DNA of 64,000 bases from Lachnospiraceae bacterium (GTDB lineage Bacteria; Bacillota; Clostridia; Lachnospirales; Lachnospiraceae). The DNA is taken from contig JAFUIR010000009.1 in NCBI GenBank assembly GCA_017468395.1, forward strand, positions 1 through 64,000, given 5' to 3'. The notes below the pieces were generated by a model that was not told the DNA's origin, ran no database searches, and worked only from the letters and a program-made list of their open reading frames with translations. Positions 1 through 8,414 of the stretch are shown piece after piece. The translations under genes and the position numbers were made by a program. Numbering within the stretch: the stretch's first letter is position 1; each line of letters starts with the position of its first letter.

Positions 1-30
1 CCTCTGCTCTACCAACTGAGCTATCTGGGC
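1..30 (-). tRNA. tRNA 5' part, cut by the window edge (probably tRNA-Phe)
   Basis: Read on the minus strand, this is the 5' half of a tRNA: a 7-nt acceptor strand (GCCCAGA), the TA linker, a D-arm (GCTCAGTTGGTAGAGC) and the start of an anticodon stem (AGAGG). The anticodon lies outside the window. The AGAGG anticodon-stem start is common in bacterial tRNA-Phe, so that identity is a guess. Confidence 0.75.
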
Positions 31-195
31 GCATAAACTTGAAGCACAAGGAATGTGCAGACAAATATCTAAGTGCGTTTATTTTCATAAGCACTTGCAT
101 CCAAACATCCGTGATAAGCACCACAACATTCGTTATTTTAACTTCTCGCTTTGCACTTGTCAAGTCTATGTCAAAACTTTTTCAAAACTTTTTCC

Positions 196-720
196 TTACA
201 CTCTGTAAACAAAATTCTCTTTTCTCGGTTTCGCCACCGGATATTCACAGTCACGGTAACCCAAAATACAGTTACCTACGCCGATATATTCTCCCTCTAA
301 TCCCCATTTTTTCAGCAGAGCCTTTCCTTCTTCCCCGTCAAACATCTCTCTTGCACGATGAATCCAGCAGGAGTCCACTCCCAAAGAATAGGCTGCCAAC
401 ATCAGATTGCCCATGACCAAACTGCCGTCTTCCACTGCCGTACTGTGATTTTTATCCGCCAGTACAACCACTACCGTAGGCGCCCCGTAAAAAGGATCTC
501 CATCCGGATTACCCAGCACCGTTGCATTCATTTTCCTAAGCTGCTCCCTTGTCTCAGGGTCCTGCACCACCACCATGGTAGCGGACTGCATTCCCCTGCC
601 GTTAGCCGCATATGTGCCCGCTTCCAAAATCGCCTGTAACTTTTCCTCCTCCACCAATGTGGAAGTGTACTTCTTTACACTTCTTCTCTCACGCATTGCC
701 TGTAAAATTTGATTGTCCAT
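196..720 (-). CDS. Nitroreductase family protein
   Basis: A 174-aa FMN-dependent nitroreductase-like oxidoreductase. The N-terminal RRSVKKY motif (arginines that contact FMN phosphate), the GTYAANGRGMQS loop and the C-terminal GVGNCILGY segment fit the small nitroreductase fold; such enzymes reduce nitro groups, quinones or enones with NAD(P)H. The ATG at 720 is chosen because a strong Shine-Dalgarno (GGAGG) precedes it; an in-frame ATG at 735 lies upstream of that SD. The substrate cannot be inferred. It reads in the same direction as the DUF3810 gene upstream, with a 24-bp gap. Confidence 0.85.
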   Translation of the reverse strand: MDNQILQAMRERRSVKKYTSTLVEEEKLQAILEAGTYAANGRGMQSATMVVVQDPETREQLRKMNATVLGNPDGDPFYGAPTVVVVLADKNHSTAVEDGSLVMGNLMLAAYSLGVDSCWIHRAREMFDGEEGKALLKKWGLEGEYIGVGNCILGYRDCEYPVAKPRKENFVYRV

Positions 721-744
721 GATTTTTTCCTCCATAATCTGAAT

Positions 745-1992
745 CTAATCTTCCGGGTATCCGTAAATATCGTAATACTGAAGCAACAGTTCTACTACTC
801 TGCTATAACTTGCCATTCCGTCGGAAACACCGTTTAATTTCAGTGTGGTATCCGTAAAACTGTCCGAAACGGCATCTACCGTTTCCGTATCAAACACCGC
901 TTTATCTTCAATTCTCTCCCACTCTTCCCGGGTCAAAAACACATTATCCTCATGCACCTGTGGCAAAATATTTATTTCCGCCAGATAGCGGTCTCTGTTT
1001 TTTTCCACTGAATCATAAAAATCATTGTCTATATAATTCAGCACACTCAAATATCCTGCATATTGAAATAACTCGTCTTCAGCCCCTACACATGCCAGAT
1101 ATGCAATAAAATTGGCTTCGTCCTCGTAGATGTAGCCCTTTAAATGTGCTAATTCGTGGCAATATGTAGCCGGTTTATTCATCACATACATTACCTTATT
1201 ATAGTTGGCTTCCATGGAAAACGGAAAATAATACCCTGTCATATACTGTTGGCTCAAAAAATCCGAGAAAAACAAAGGCTTGGGCGTTGGATAATAGCCC
1301 TTTAAACAACTATATGTTTCCCCAAGGTTCTTCATGGACGATTTCGCCCCTGCGGCAAAATCCCCTTCGTAAACAATAAATCCTCGTTCATCACGGAGCA
1401 TTTCCCCGGAAAACCGGTTACACTTTTCCACCACATAAGCCCTAAGTTTAATTAAATCCTCCAGCGTATACTCTTTCTGTGGTTCATATCCTTCCATTTT
1501 TGAAAAATATTTTTCAGAAAATGTTGAAGCATGATATAAAATAAAGCAATTTAGTGTCATAACCAGCGCCACAACAGCCAAAATCCATGCAAACACTTGA
1601 AAATAAATACGGCAGAACCTGTTAAATTTGTTTAAATGATGACCTCGGGTTCTCTTTTCCTGCTTTGCCAGACTTACAGTCAACATATCCATGGACCGCA
1701 AAGACACTTCACTTGCCCGCTTTTTTTGCACCTTGCCGCAGGCAAAAGTCATAGCACCCCAAACAAGCCCCAAAATTACTGTCACTGTCACCAGAACAAG
1801 TCCCAGCACAATCATAATCTCTCCCACAGAAAAAGGGAAAATTCCGGTAAGTCTGCCGTAAGTATTTACCCATATAGGAAAAACATGGGAAATGTACCAG
1901 TCGCAAAATGCCCTACTGTTCCACGCCAAAACATTTAACCCAATAACCAACACAACAATCAAACTGTATATCTTCCACTTGATGTTCCTCAT
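745..1992 (-). CDS. DUF3810 family membrane protein with HExxH motif
   Basis: A 415-aa protein with an N-terminal membrane segment (about residues 8-25), a second around 57-85 and a third around 135-155, then a soluble domain. The soluble part carries CHELAHLKGY followed by EDEANF, an HExxH zinc-metallopeptidase signature with a downstream acidic residue, as in the DUF3810 family. A membrane-anchored metalloprotease is plausible but the family has no established substrate. It begins 36 bp downstream of the lyase gene's stop (gene 2029-4359), on the same strand. Confidence 0.8.
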   Translation of the reverse strand: MRNIKWKIYSLIVVLVIGLNVLAWNSRAFCDWYISHVFPIWVNTYGRLTGIFPFSVGEIMIVLGLVLVTVTVILGLVWGAMTFACGKVQKKRASEVSLRSMDMLTVSLAKQEKRTRGHHLNKFNRFCRIYFQVFAWILAVVALVMTLNCFILYHASTFSEKYFSKMEGYEPQKEYTLEDLIKLRAYVVEKCNRFSGEMLRDERGFIVYEGDFAAGAKSSMKNLGETYSCLKGYYPTPKPLFFSDFLSQQYMTGYYFPFSMEANYNKVMYVMNKPATYCHELAHLKGYIYEDEANFIAYLACVGAEDELFQYAGYLSVLNYIDNDFYDSVEKNRDRYLAEINILPQVHEDNVFLTREEWERIEDKAVFDTETVDAVSDSFTDTTLKLNGVSDGMASYSRVVELLLQYYDIYGYPED

Positions 1993-2028
1993 ATTTCTCC
2001 TCTTTTGTCTGTGCTTATACTACGGTTA

Positions 2029-4359
2029 CTATAATTTTCTCCAATCTTCCAATCCGGCTTTATCTAAGGCTCTGTCAAAAGTAGCCAAAGGAATAAATCC
2101 CTGTCCGAAGGGCTTTGTACTGTCTCCCCCCAAAATTACCGCATCATCGATATGTACTTTTTGTCCGCCTTTGCTACCGGTTTCTTTAAGCATTTGAAGG
2201 AAAGTTTCTCTTCCTGCCTCCAAATATTTTTCTTCCTTTGTCAATTCATAACCGATAGCCATGGCCTCCAGTACCAAAGGATTGGTACCTAATCTCGTAA
2301 GACTGGGCAACTCCTTATAATAGAAAAGCCCGTTCTCCAACATGCCGTTTTCCACCAAATCATCAACGGCACGGACAATCATATCTCTCAATTCCCCACT
2401 TGGGCGCACACGGTAATAACGCACCAGACTGCCTACTGCTACCGCAATCATAAAAGGCACACGAATCAATGTATTATCCGTATAGGGTGACAGCCAGTGC
2501 CCATAATCCTCCTCCCACTGGCGGAAGTGACTTACTATCCATTCGCCCTTTTCCAGCCATCTTTCATCGCCTGTCTCCACATACAAAGCCGTAAAGGTAC
2601 GAAGCGCCCAACCGGTTTCCCTGGCACTCATCTCACCGGCTTTGGCAAACGCAGGAAGTTCCAATTGGCGCATCACATTCTCGCCAATACCAATCGCCGT
2701 CTCCAACGCCCTTTCATCACCCGTAAAATGATAATAGTCCAATAACCCTTCCACCCATTCGTGGCTGGGCATAATCTTTCCGTTTATAACATGTCCTCTG
2801 GTATGCTCGTACTGGGCTCCCAGAGCCAGCGGATTATCACTGTAGTGGCAAACATCCACATCCTGCCAGTGGGACGCCGATACCAACATGTAATCCAAAA
2901 ATCTGCGGACTCCTGTTCTGGCGTACATCAGTGCACAGGCGTGGGGATAATCGTATTCATTATTACTCCAAACGGTTTTTCCGCCGCCTCGTCCCTGATT
3001 GGTGTAATGATTGTCCACACTATCGCCCCAGTTCATCATACCGAAACCGCGATTGTGTCCGTCAGCCCGGCGAACCAACAAAAGTTCTGTGTCTTTGTTC
3101 ATTTTATCCGGGAAAATGTCCGGCATCACACCTGCCTCTTTAAATACCTGCGGCGAAATCACCGGTCTGTCCGGCATCTGATAAATCAAACTGCGGTTGT
3201 CCAACTGTGCCAGAGATTCTTCACTACTGTGAAAATGCAACAAAAATCTCTGTTCCCTGCTCATGCCGGGCTGCATTACCACGCAGTCATCCCCTCTGGG
3301 CACAAGCATTACCGCAATTTTATCCTTATCTGCTCTTACGGCTTTAGGGTAATTCTGCTGCGCCTGATAAATAGTGGCACAAATTCCGCCCCGTTTATCG
3401 GTTCTGTCCGCAAAAAACGTTCCGTAAAGCACTTCCGGCGCATGTTCATTGGATTCCAAAAGCAATCTGTCCGCCGTTATGCAATCCACCACCGGTTCAT
3501 CTGCACCGCTAATAGAAAATTTTGTTTTATAATTAGAATAACCGGTACAGAAACGGCATTCTTCAATGGGATACAACTTCTCTACTTCTTCCAAGCCGGA
3601 AGTTCCTGTTATATTTGTAATATTTCCACTTTCTCCCAGTTCACTTGTGACAGTACTGTCATCTTTTGCTTTACAGTAAAATCCTAACGCCCCTATCTGC
3701 AATTCTTCCAAAGATGTATTAATCAGACGATAAGACACCTCTATCCAAGATTTCCCCGACCACACGGTAATCTTTACCTCAAAAGTAATTTCCCTGCCAT
3801 CATCCGTTTTATGTAAACCTCTGTTCTTTAAAATCACACATATAGGACCTTGTTCTGCCACTTCCCATTTTCCAAAAACCATATCACAGACAGGCAAAAT
3901 TTCTTCCCCTCTGCGCAGTTCCAAATAGGGACCCTCAAATCTGTTCTTTCCATAATGCTGCCGGCCGTCAAAATAATATTCCACCAATCTCCGGCTATGA
4001 TTTTTCACCTGAAAGTGGGCATACCCATTGACAACCCCAAATCCGTCTTCTAAGGTTTTCAATTCTATAAATGCGTTTTCTGTATCAGTTTTTTCATTAT
4101 CCGCATCTGTCCAATCCAATTGGAATTCTTTTCCGCTGTTTCCGGGCAAATCCCCTATAAAACGGACAAACAAATACTTTACAGAACCATCTTTATATTT
4201 TGCCGTGGTCTTACACTGCGTAGGTAACGGTTTCGTTTTGTCGTAAACCCGTACTGTATTTACATCTGTCAACTGTCCTTGTTTAAAAGGTACTGCTACC
4301 GACAGATGCTCGCCCATCCTGGGATAGCGATATAATTTTTCAAGATACAACGTAATCAT
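2029..4359 (-). CDS. YetA/PcRGLX-type exo-rhamnogalacturonan lyase-like protein
   Basis: A 776-aa cytosolic-looking protein with no signal peptide. The N-terminus (RYPRMGEHLSVAVPFKQG..., then DGSVKYLFVRF) matches the RIFT-barrel domain of the YetA/PcRGLX family, polysaccharide lyase family 26. A central beta-sandwich region and a C-terminal alpha-helical toroid region (blocks such as WVEGLLDYYHFTGDERALE and ETGWALRTFTALYVETGDERW) follow. PL26 enzymes cleave rhamnogalacturonan oligomers from the end. Divergent from an MFS transporter gene at 4526, which may import the oligosaccharide. Family assignment is from remembered motifs; the substrate is inferred. Confidence 0.75.
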   Translation of the reverse strand: MITLYLEKLYRYPRMGEHLSVAVPFKQGQLTDVNTVRVYDKTKPLPTQCKTTAKYKDGSVKYLFVRFIGDLPGNSGKEFQLDWTDADNEKTDTENAFIELKTLEDGFGVVNGYAHFQVKNHSRRLVEYYFDGRQHYGKNRFEGPYLELRRGEEILPVCDMVFGKWEVAEQGPICVILKNRGLHKTDDGREITFEVKITVWSGKSWIEVSYRLINTSLEELQIGALGFYCKAKDDSTVTSELGESGNITNITGTSGLEEVEKLYPIEECRFCTGYSNYKTKFSISGADEPVVDCITADRLLLESNEHAPEVLYGTFFADRTDKRGGICATIYQAQQNYPKAVRADKDKIAVMLVPRGDDCVVMQPGMSREQRFLLHFHSSEESLAQLDNRSLIYQMPDRPVISPQVFKEAGVMPDIFPDKMNKDTELLLVRRADGHNRGFGMMNWGDSVDNHYTNQGRGGGKTVWSNNEYDYPHACALMYARTGVRRFLDYMLVSASHWQDVDVCHYSDNPLALGAQYEHTRGHVINGKIMPSHEWVEGLLDYYHFTGDERALETAIGIGENVMRQLELPAFAKAGEMSARETGWALRTFTALYVETGDERWLEKGEWIVSHFRQWEEDYGHWLSPYTDNTLIRVPFMIAVAVGSLVRYYRVRPSGELRDMIVRAVDDLVENGMLENGLFYYKELPSLTRLGTNPLVLEAMAIGYELTKEEKYLEAGRETFLQMLKETGSKGGQKVHIDDAVILGGDSTKPFGQGFIPLATFDRALDKAGLEDWRKL

Positions 4360-4447
4360 TTATTTGCCTCCCGCATATCATAATTTCATTTTACCGCAAA
4401 ACAGCCTTACTATCTACCTTTAATTTATCGCCACCTCTGGTTATTTG

Positions 4448-4456
4448 TGGTATAAT
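4448..4456 (+). promoter_or_regulatory. Extended -10 promoter for the MFS gene
   Basis: TGGTATAAT is a perfect extended -10 (TGn plus TATAAT) about 70 bp upstream of the transporter start. No convincing -35 is visible, as expected for extended -10 promoters. Confidence 0.55.
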
Positions 4457-4525
4457 GAGCCTTGCGGAGTTTTGGGGTTCCACTCCCCTCACCTTATCCA
4501 AACTTAATGACAAAGGAGTTTTACC

Positions 4526-5719
4526 ATGTTTCATCTATTACTGGCAATTATTTATCTTGCCTTTATCAGTCTGGGACTTCCGGATGGCCTTCTTGGCTCT
4601 GCGTGGCCTGCCATGTACGGAGAATTTAACGTTCCGGTGTCTTATGCCGGTGTTATTTCCATGATTATATCTGCCGGAACCATTGTTTCCAGCCTGCAAA
4701 GTGACAGACTGACCAAACGCTTCGGCACCGGAAAAGTAACACTAGTGAGTATAGCTCTCACTGCTGTGGCACTGCTTGGTTTTTCTTGCAGCCATTCTTT
4801 TATCGCACTTTGCTTATGGGGCATACCCTATGGTCTGGGTGCCGGCAGTATCGATGCTTCCCTAAATAACTATGTGGCACTTCATTATGCAAGCCGTCAC
4901 ATGAGTTGGCTGCATTGCATGTGGGGAATCGGTGCTTCTGTAGGTCCCTACATCATGAGTTACGCCCTTTCCGGTGGTCAGGGTTGGAACATGGGTTACC
5001 GATATATTTCCCTGATTCAGATTGTGCTGACTGTTATCATCCTATTCAGTCTGCCCTTGTGGAAAACCCGAAGCGGTTCCTCCCAATCAGAAAATACAGA
5101 AACAACATCTTCCGATTATGAAAAAAGGGACAGCGCTGACAAACCCTTATCTTTAAAAGCAATCTTACGGATTCCCGGCGCCAAAGAAATCTTGTTTACT
5201 TTTTTCTGTTACTGCGCACTGGAATCCACTGCCATGCTGTGGGCAGGCAGCTATCTGGTTTTGAAAAATGGTTTGGATACGGAAACCGCCGCTGCACTGG
5301 CAGGACTTTTCTTTATCGGTATTACTTCCGGAAGAGCTGTCAGCGGATTTCTCACTATGAAACTAAGTGATGTTGCCATGATACGACTGGGAACCTGCAT
5401 CATTACTGTAGGTATTATCTGCATAATGCTTCCGCTTGGAACCATAGGTGTCCTGAGCGGACTACTTTTAATCGGTCTTGGGTGCGCCCCGGTTTATCCT
5501 TGTATTATCCACTCCACGCCGGAACATTTCGGGGCTGACAAGTCCCAGGCCCTTATCGGTGTACAAATGGCCAGCGCTTATATCGGAACCTGTCTTATGC
5601 CTCCGCTGTTTGGTCTTATTGCCAATCACATCAGCGTAGCGCTCTTTCCGGCTTATATGCTGATTTTCCTTATCATAATGACTTTAATGCACGAAAAATT
5701 ATTGCGGAAAACAAAATAA
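4526..5719 (+). CDS. MFS transporter (sugar/fucose-permease-like)
   Basis: A 397-aa polytopic membrane protein of about 12 hydrophobic segments, with no signal peptide needed. It resembles the FucP-like major facilitator group: SDRLTKRFGTGKV follows the second helix (motif A region) and a charged cytoplasmic loop lies near residues 180-205. The start is supported by AAAGGAG 8 nt upstream. Divergent from the PL26-type lyase, so uptake of a pectin-derived sugar is a reasonable inference, but nothing in the sequence fixes the substrate. Confidence 0.8.
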   Translation: MFHLLLAIIYLAFISLGLPDGLLGSAWPAMYGEFNVPVSYAGVISMIISAGTIVSSLQSDRLTKRFGTGKVTLVSIALTAVALLGFSCSHSFIALCLWGIPYGLGAGSIDASLNNYVALHYASRHMSWLHCMWGIGASVGPYIMSYALSGGQGWNMGYRYISLIQIVLTVIILFSLPLWKTRSGSSQSENTETTSSDYEKRDSADKPLSLKAILRIPGAKEILFTFFCYCALESTAMLWAGSYLVLKNGLDTETAAALAGLFFIGITSGRAVSGFLTMKLSDVAMIRLGTCIITVGIICIMLPLGTIGVLSGLLLIGLGCAPVYPCIIHSTPEHFGADKSQALIGVQMASAYIGTCLMPPLFGLIANHISVALFPAYMLIFLIIMTLMHEKLLRKTK

Positions 5720-5730
5720 ATCTTATTTTA

Positions 5731-5774
5731 AAAAGAGAGAAACTTCACACGTCAGCGAGGTTTCTCTCTTACAT
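5731..5774. terminator. Bidirectional hairpin terminator
   Basis: AAGAGAGAAACT pairs with AGGTTTCTCTCTT across a 13-nt loop, between the convergent MFS and diguanylate cyclase genes; A/T tracts flank both sides. Confidence 0.75.
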
Positions 5775-5777
5775 TTA

Positions 5778-7157
5778 TCAACCATCTTCTGTTTTTCTTT
5801 TTGAAAAAGCAAACTGGTTTTTACCTGCCCGCTTCGCCTGATACAAGGCATCATCAGCGGATGAATAAAGTTCATCCATGTTCTTGGCACTATCCGGGTA
5901 CAGACCGATTCCTATACTGGCTGACAGCGGAACGGTAGCATAATCCGCACAAACATCCTGTATTGCTGACAACAACTCTTCCGCCTTATGAGAGACTGCG
6001 TCTTTGTCAAAAACATTTCTCATGAGGGCAAAAAATTCATCGCCGCCGATTCGTCCCACAACATCATCTTCCCGGAAATTGCTCTGGATTTCTTTTGCCA
6101 AAGCAATCAAAAATTCATCACCTGTTTGATGTCCTTGGGTATCATTAAGTGCCTTGAAATTATCTGCATCAATCATAAACAGGGCATGCTTATTTTCACT
6201 CTCTTCACAAAGTATTTTCCGGATAAGCTCCATCGTAGTTTCCCTGTTCAGCAGCATGGTCATTCTGTCCAATTTTGCTGCCACAGCCAATTTCTGCTCT
6301 TCTTTCTTTTTGGCATCTATATCTTTTGCGGAAAGCATGGCACACAAATGCCCGCTGTCTACATCCATCAAAAATCTTATTTCATTATGTACCCAGCGCA
6401 TGGCTCCGTTAGTCAATCTGCGGAGATATTTAAGGGACAGGCGGCTTCTGCCGCTGGCATAAATATCGTGTAAAGCTGTGGGAGTAAAATTGCGGTAAAA
6501 TTCTGCCGCCTCCGAATTTTTATCCACAATGGATTTCAGCGCCGCTTCACAAAGAGTCTCTACCGACAAACAAGACTGCAATGAATTGTCATCAATTAAC
6601 TGCCTGCGCTGGCTGATAATTCGCCAACTGTCCACATCAATATACGACACCGCATAAATATCTTTGGGGAGTTCAAAAAGATAACTCAACTCCTGCTGGT
6701 ACTGCTGCCTTGCAATATAGTCCCTCGTAATATCTCTGGTGAATCCCAATATTCCAAGGACTTTACCCTCTTTATTGCGCAAAATATATTTGGAAGTTGT
6801 GCCGTATCTATGATGACCATTTTCGTCCGTAATAGGCTCAATATAGTTGATTAGATTCTTTCCTCCATCCAACAACTTATGGTCATCCGTAACGTATCTT
6901 TCTGCCAAACCTTCATCTGCGAAAATTTCCGCATCCGTCCGATTGATAATTTCATCCAATGAGTCTTTACCAACCATTTTGACAAACGGCGGAGATGCTG
7001 CCACATACTTCAAATTCGCATCTTTTAAAAACATCATATCCTTCGTATTTTCCAACATCGACTTAAACGCTGCCCGAAGTATTTCACTTTTCTCCTCAAA
7101 GAGAAAATCCTCATCGTAATTTGTACCCAAGACACCCTTCATTAGTAATACCCCCAT
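5778..7157 (-). CDS. PAS domain diguanylate cyclase
   Basis: A 459-aa soluble protein. Residues about 30-150 form a PAS domain (LENTKDMMFLKDANLKYVAA... GFTRDITRDY), a second sensor-like region follows to about 285, and the C-terminus is a GGDEF domain with an intact GGDEF signature at 371-375, so synthesis of c-di-GMP is likely. No I-site RxxD is obvious just upstream of GGDEF. The ATG at 7142, preceded by GGGGG, is an equally plausible start. It pairs functionally with the HD-GYP phosphodiesterase-like gene at 49 kb. Confidence 0.9.
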   Translation of the reverse strand: MGVLLMKGVLGTNYDEDFLFEEKSEILRAAFKSMLENTKDMMFLKDANLKYVAASPPFVKMVGKDSLDEIINRTDAEIFADEGLAERYVTDDHKLLDGGKNLINYIEPITDENGHHRYGTTSKYILRNKEGKVLGILGFTRDITRDYIARQQYQQELSYLFELPKDIYAVSYIDVDSWRIISQRRQLIDDNSLQSCLSVETLCEAALKSIVDKNSEAAEFYRNFTPTALHDIYASGRSRLSLKYLRRLTNGAMRWVHNEIRFLMDVDSGHLCAMLSAKDIDAKKKEEQKLAVAAKLDRMTMLLNRETTMELIRKILCEESENKHALFMIDADNFKALNDTQGHQTGDEFLIALAKEIQSNFREDDVVGRIGGDEFFALMRNVFDKDAVSHKAEELLSAIQDVCADYATVPLSASIGIGLYPDSAKNMDELYSSADDALYQAKRAGKNQFAFSKRKTEDG

Positions 7158-7169
7158 ATGTCCTTAAAA

Positions 7170-7212
7170 CATAAGACTCCAAATACTAACTAAATCAGCA
7201 TTTGGAGTTTTA
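7170..7212 (-). terminator. Terminator after the receiver gene
   Basis: CTCCAAAT and ATTTGGAG form an 8-bp stem just after the CheY-like gene (which ends at 7219), with T-rich sequence on the distal side. Confidence 0.6.
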
Positions 7213-7218
7213 GACGGT

Positions 7219-7578
7219 TCATCCTAAAACTTTTTCAAGAGCTTCCATAAGATGATGTGCTTCAAAAGGTTTTAATATAAACTCCTCCACGCCACACTCA
7301 ATTGCTTCCGCAAGTCTGCTTTGCTGTCCTATTGCTGAACAAATAATAACCTTCGCCTTAGGGTCAATAATTTTAATCCGTTTCAGCGCTTCTAGGCCAT
7401 TCATCTCCGGCATGGTAATATCCAAAATAATTACATCAGGTTTAACTTCTGCAAATTTTTCTATGGTTTCAATTCCGTTAGATGCCTCTGCCACAACCAC
7501 ATGTCCATTGTCTTCCAACATCTTCCTAATACTTGCTCTCATAAAAATCGCATCATCTGCTATCAAAATCCTGGCCAT
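7219..7578 (-). CDS. CheY-like single-domain response regulator
   Basis: A 119-aa receiver domain only. It has the N-terminal acidic pair (ADD), the phospho-acceptor aspartate in VIILDITMPEMNG, the conserved Ser in IICSAIG (the T/S position) and the Lys in FILKPF. No output domain is present, so it acts through protein partners, as CheY or Spo0F do. It lies upstream of the GGDEF gene with a terminator between, so it is probably transcribed separately. Which kinase feeds it is not visible here. Confidence 0.9.
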   Translation of the reverse strand: MARILIADDAIFMRASIRKMLEDNGHVVVAEASNGIETIEKFAEVKPDVIILDITMPEMNGLEALKRIKIIDPKAKVIICSAIGQQSRLAEAIECGVEEFILKPFEAHHLMEALEKVLG

Positions 7579-7727
7579 AAACCGCCGCTCCCTTCATATG
7601 CGTTCTCTAACTATTGTCTATCACATTTAAATGTGTATAATTTGTTGTCCAAAAATACTTTTTTATTTTATCATATATTTTAAATTTAAGAAATATAATT
7701 TTTTATTTTCATAAAAAATTAAAGAAT

Positions 7728-8188
7728 ATGTCCTTTACTGTGCGTAACCGCATACTGGTTATCAGTGAACACCAATCCACCCTCAACCTGAACATGCCAC
7801 TGCGAAGTGCCATTTACTATGGACGCACCATGGAAAAACTCAAAAAGTAATTAACATTAATCTGCCTAAGGGACATGCTATTTTAGAACAGTGCCGTCCC
7901 TTGTATGAGTACTCTTGGTTTATCCAAAAGATTAAAGATTACATCACGGCAGGTTTGGAGCGTGACGATGCCATTACACTGGCAATCAAAGATTGTGAAC
8001 GTGCAAATATCATGTCGGAATTTGTACGGGAGCATGGATCGGAGTCGGTGAATATGCTGTTTACACAATTTAACATGGAGGATGCACTGGAAGAGGATAT
8101 TGAAACAATCACTAAAATCTGTACCGCAGTGCAAGAGTGTGGCGACACAGTAGATATAGAGCAAATCTACAAAAAGATTAGTTATTAA
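7728..8188 (+). pseudogene. Decayed Rpn-family (PD-(D/E)XK) nuclease/transposase-like gene
   Basis: Two frames carry pieces of one Rpn/COG5464-type protein. Codons from 7740 read RNRILVISEHQSTLNLNMPL and on to YYGRTMEKL before a stop at 7848. From about 7850, in another frame, VININLPKGHAILEQC continues into a 95-codon C-terminal segment ending at 8188. In intact relatives these parts are separated by roughly 60-70 residues, so an internal deletion fused them out of frame; the N-terminus is also missing. Not functional as read. Confidence 0.75.
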
Positions 8189-8193
8189 AACCA

Positions 8194-8244
8194 AAAGAGA
8201 AATACGGCAAACCCAGATAAACACTAGGTTTGCCGTACTCTTAA
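8194..8244. terminator. Hairpin terminator flanking the left attachment site
   Basis: TACGGCAAACC pairs with GGTTTGCCGTA, extended by AAGAG/CTCTT. It ends 2 bp before the 25-bp repeat at 8246. It could terminate the Rpn remnant or, on the minus strand, genes of the integrated element. Confidence 0.65.
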
Positions 8245-8245
8245 A

Positions 8246-8270
8246 ATACTGCTGGTGGCCGGACTTGAAC
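8246..8270. repeat. Left attachment site: 25-bp copy of the tRNA-Leu 3' end
   Basis: This 25-bp stretch is identical to 13154-13178, which covers the T-arm and acceptor 3' end of the intact tRNA-Leu(UAA) gene. The match stops abruptly on the element side (GCAGG here, CGGCA in the tRNA). A partial tRNA copy about 4.9 kb from the intact tRNA, with a tyrosine integrase next to the intact one, is the classic attL/attR arrangement. Confidence 0.85.
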
Positions 8271-8414
8271 GCAGGTCAGCTACCCGCAAACCTGCATAGA
8301 AAGGAGATTGCCGGAGTGCTGACTTGGGGTGTGTAAACGGAGTGTAAAACAATTATCTCACTACATAACAGACCGGAAAACTGAAAGCTTCTATCTCACA
8401 CAAATTGGACTTTA

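Noticed and set aside
8246-8330. Partial tRNA-like sequence as a tRNA pseudogene
   Set aside because: Only the 3' 25 bp match tRNA-Leu, exactly as an att repeat would; no other tRNA arms.
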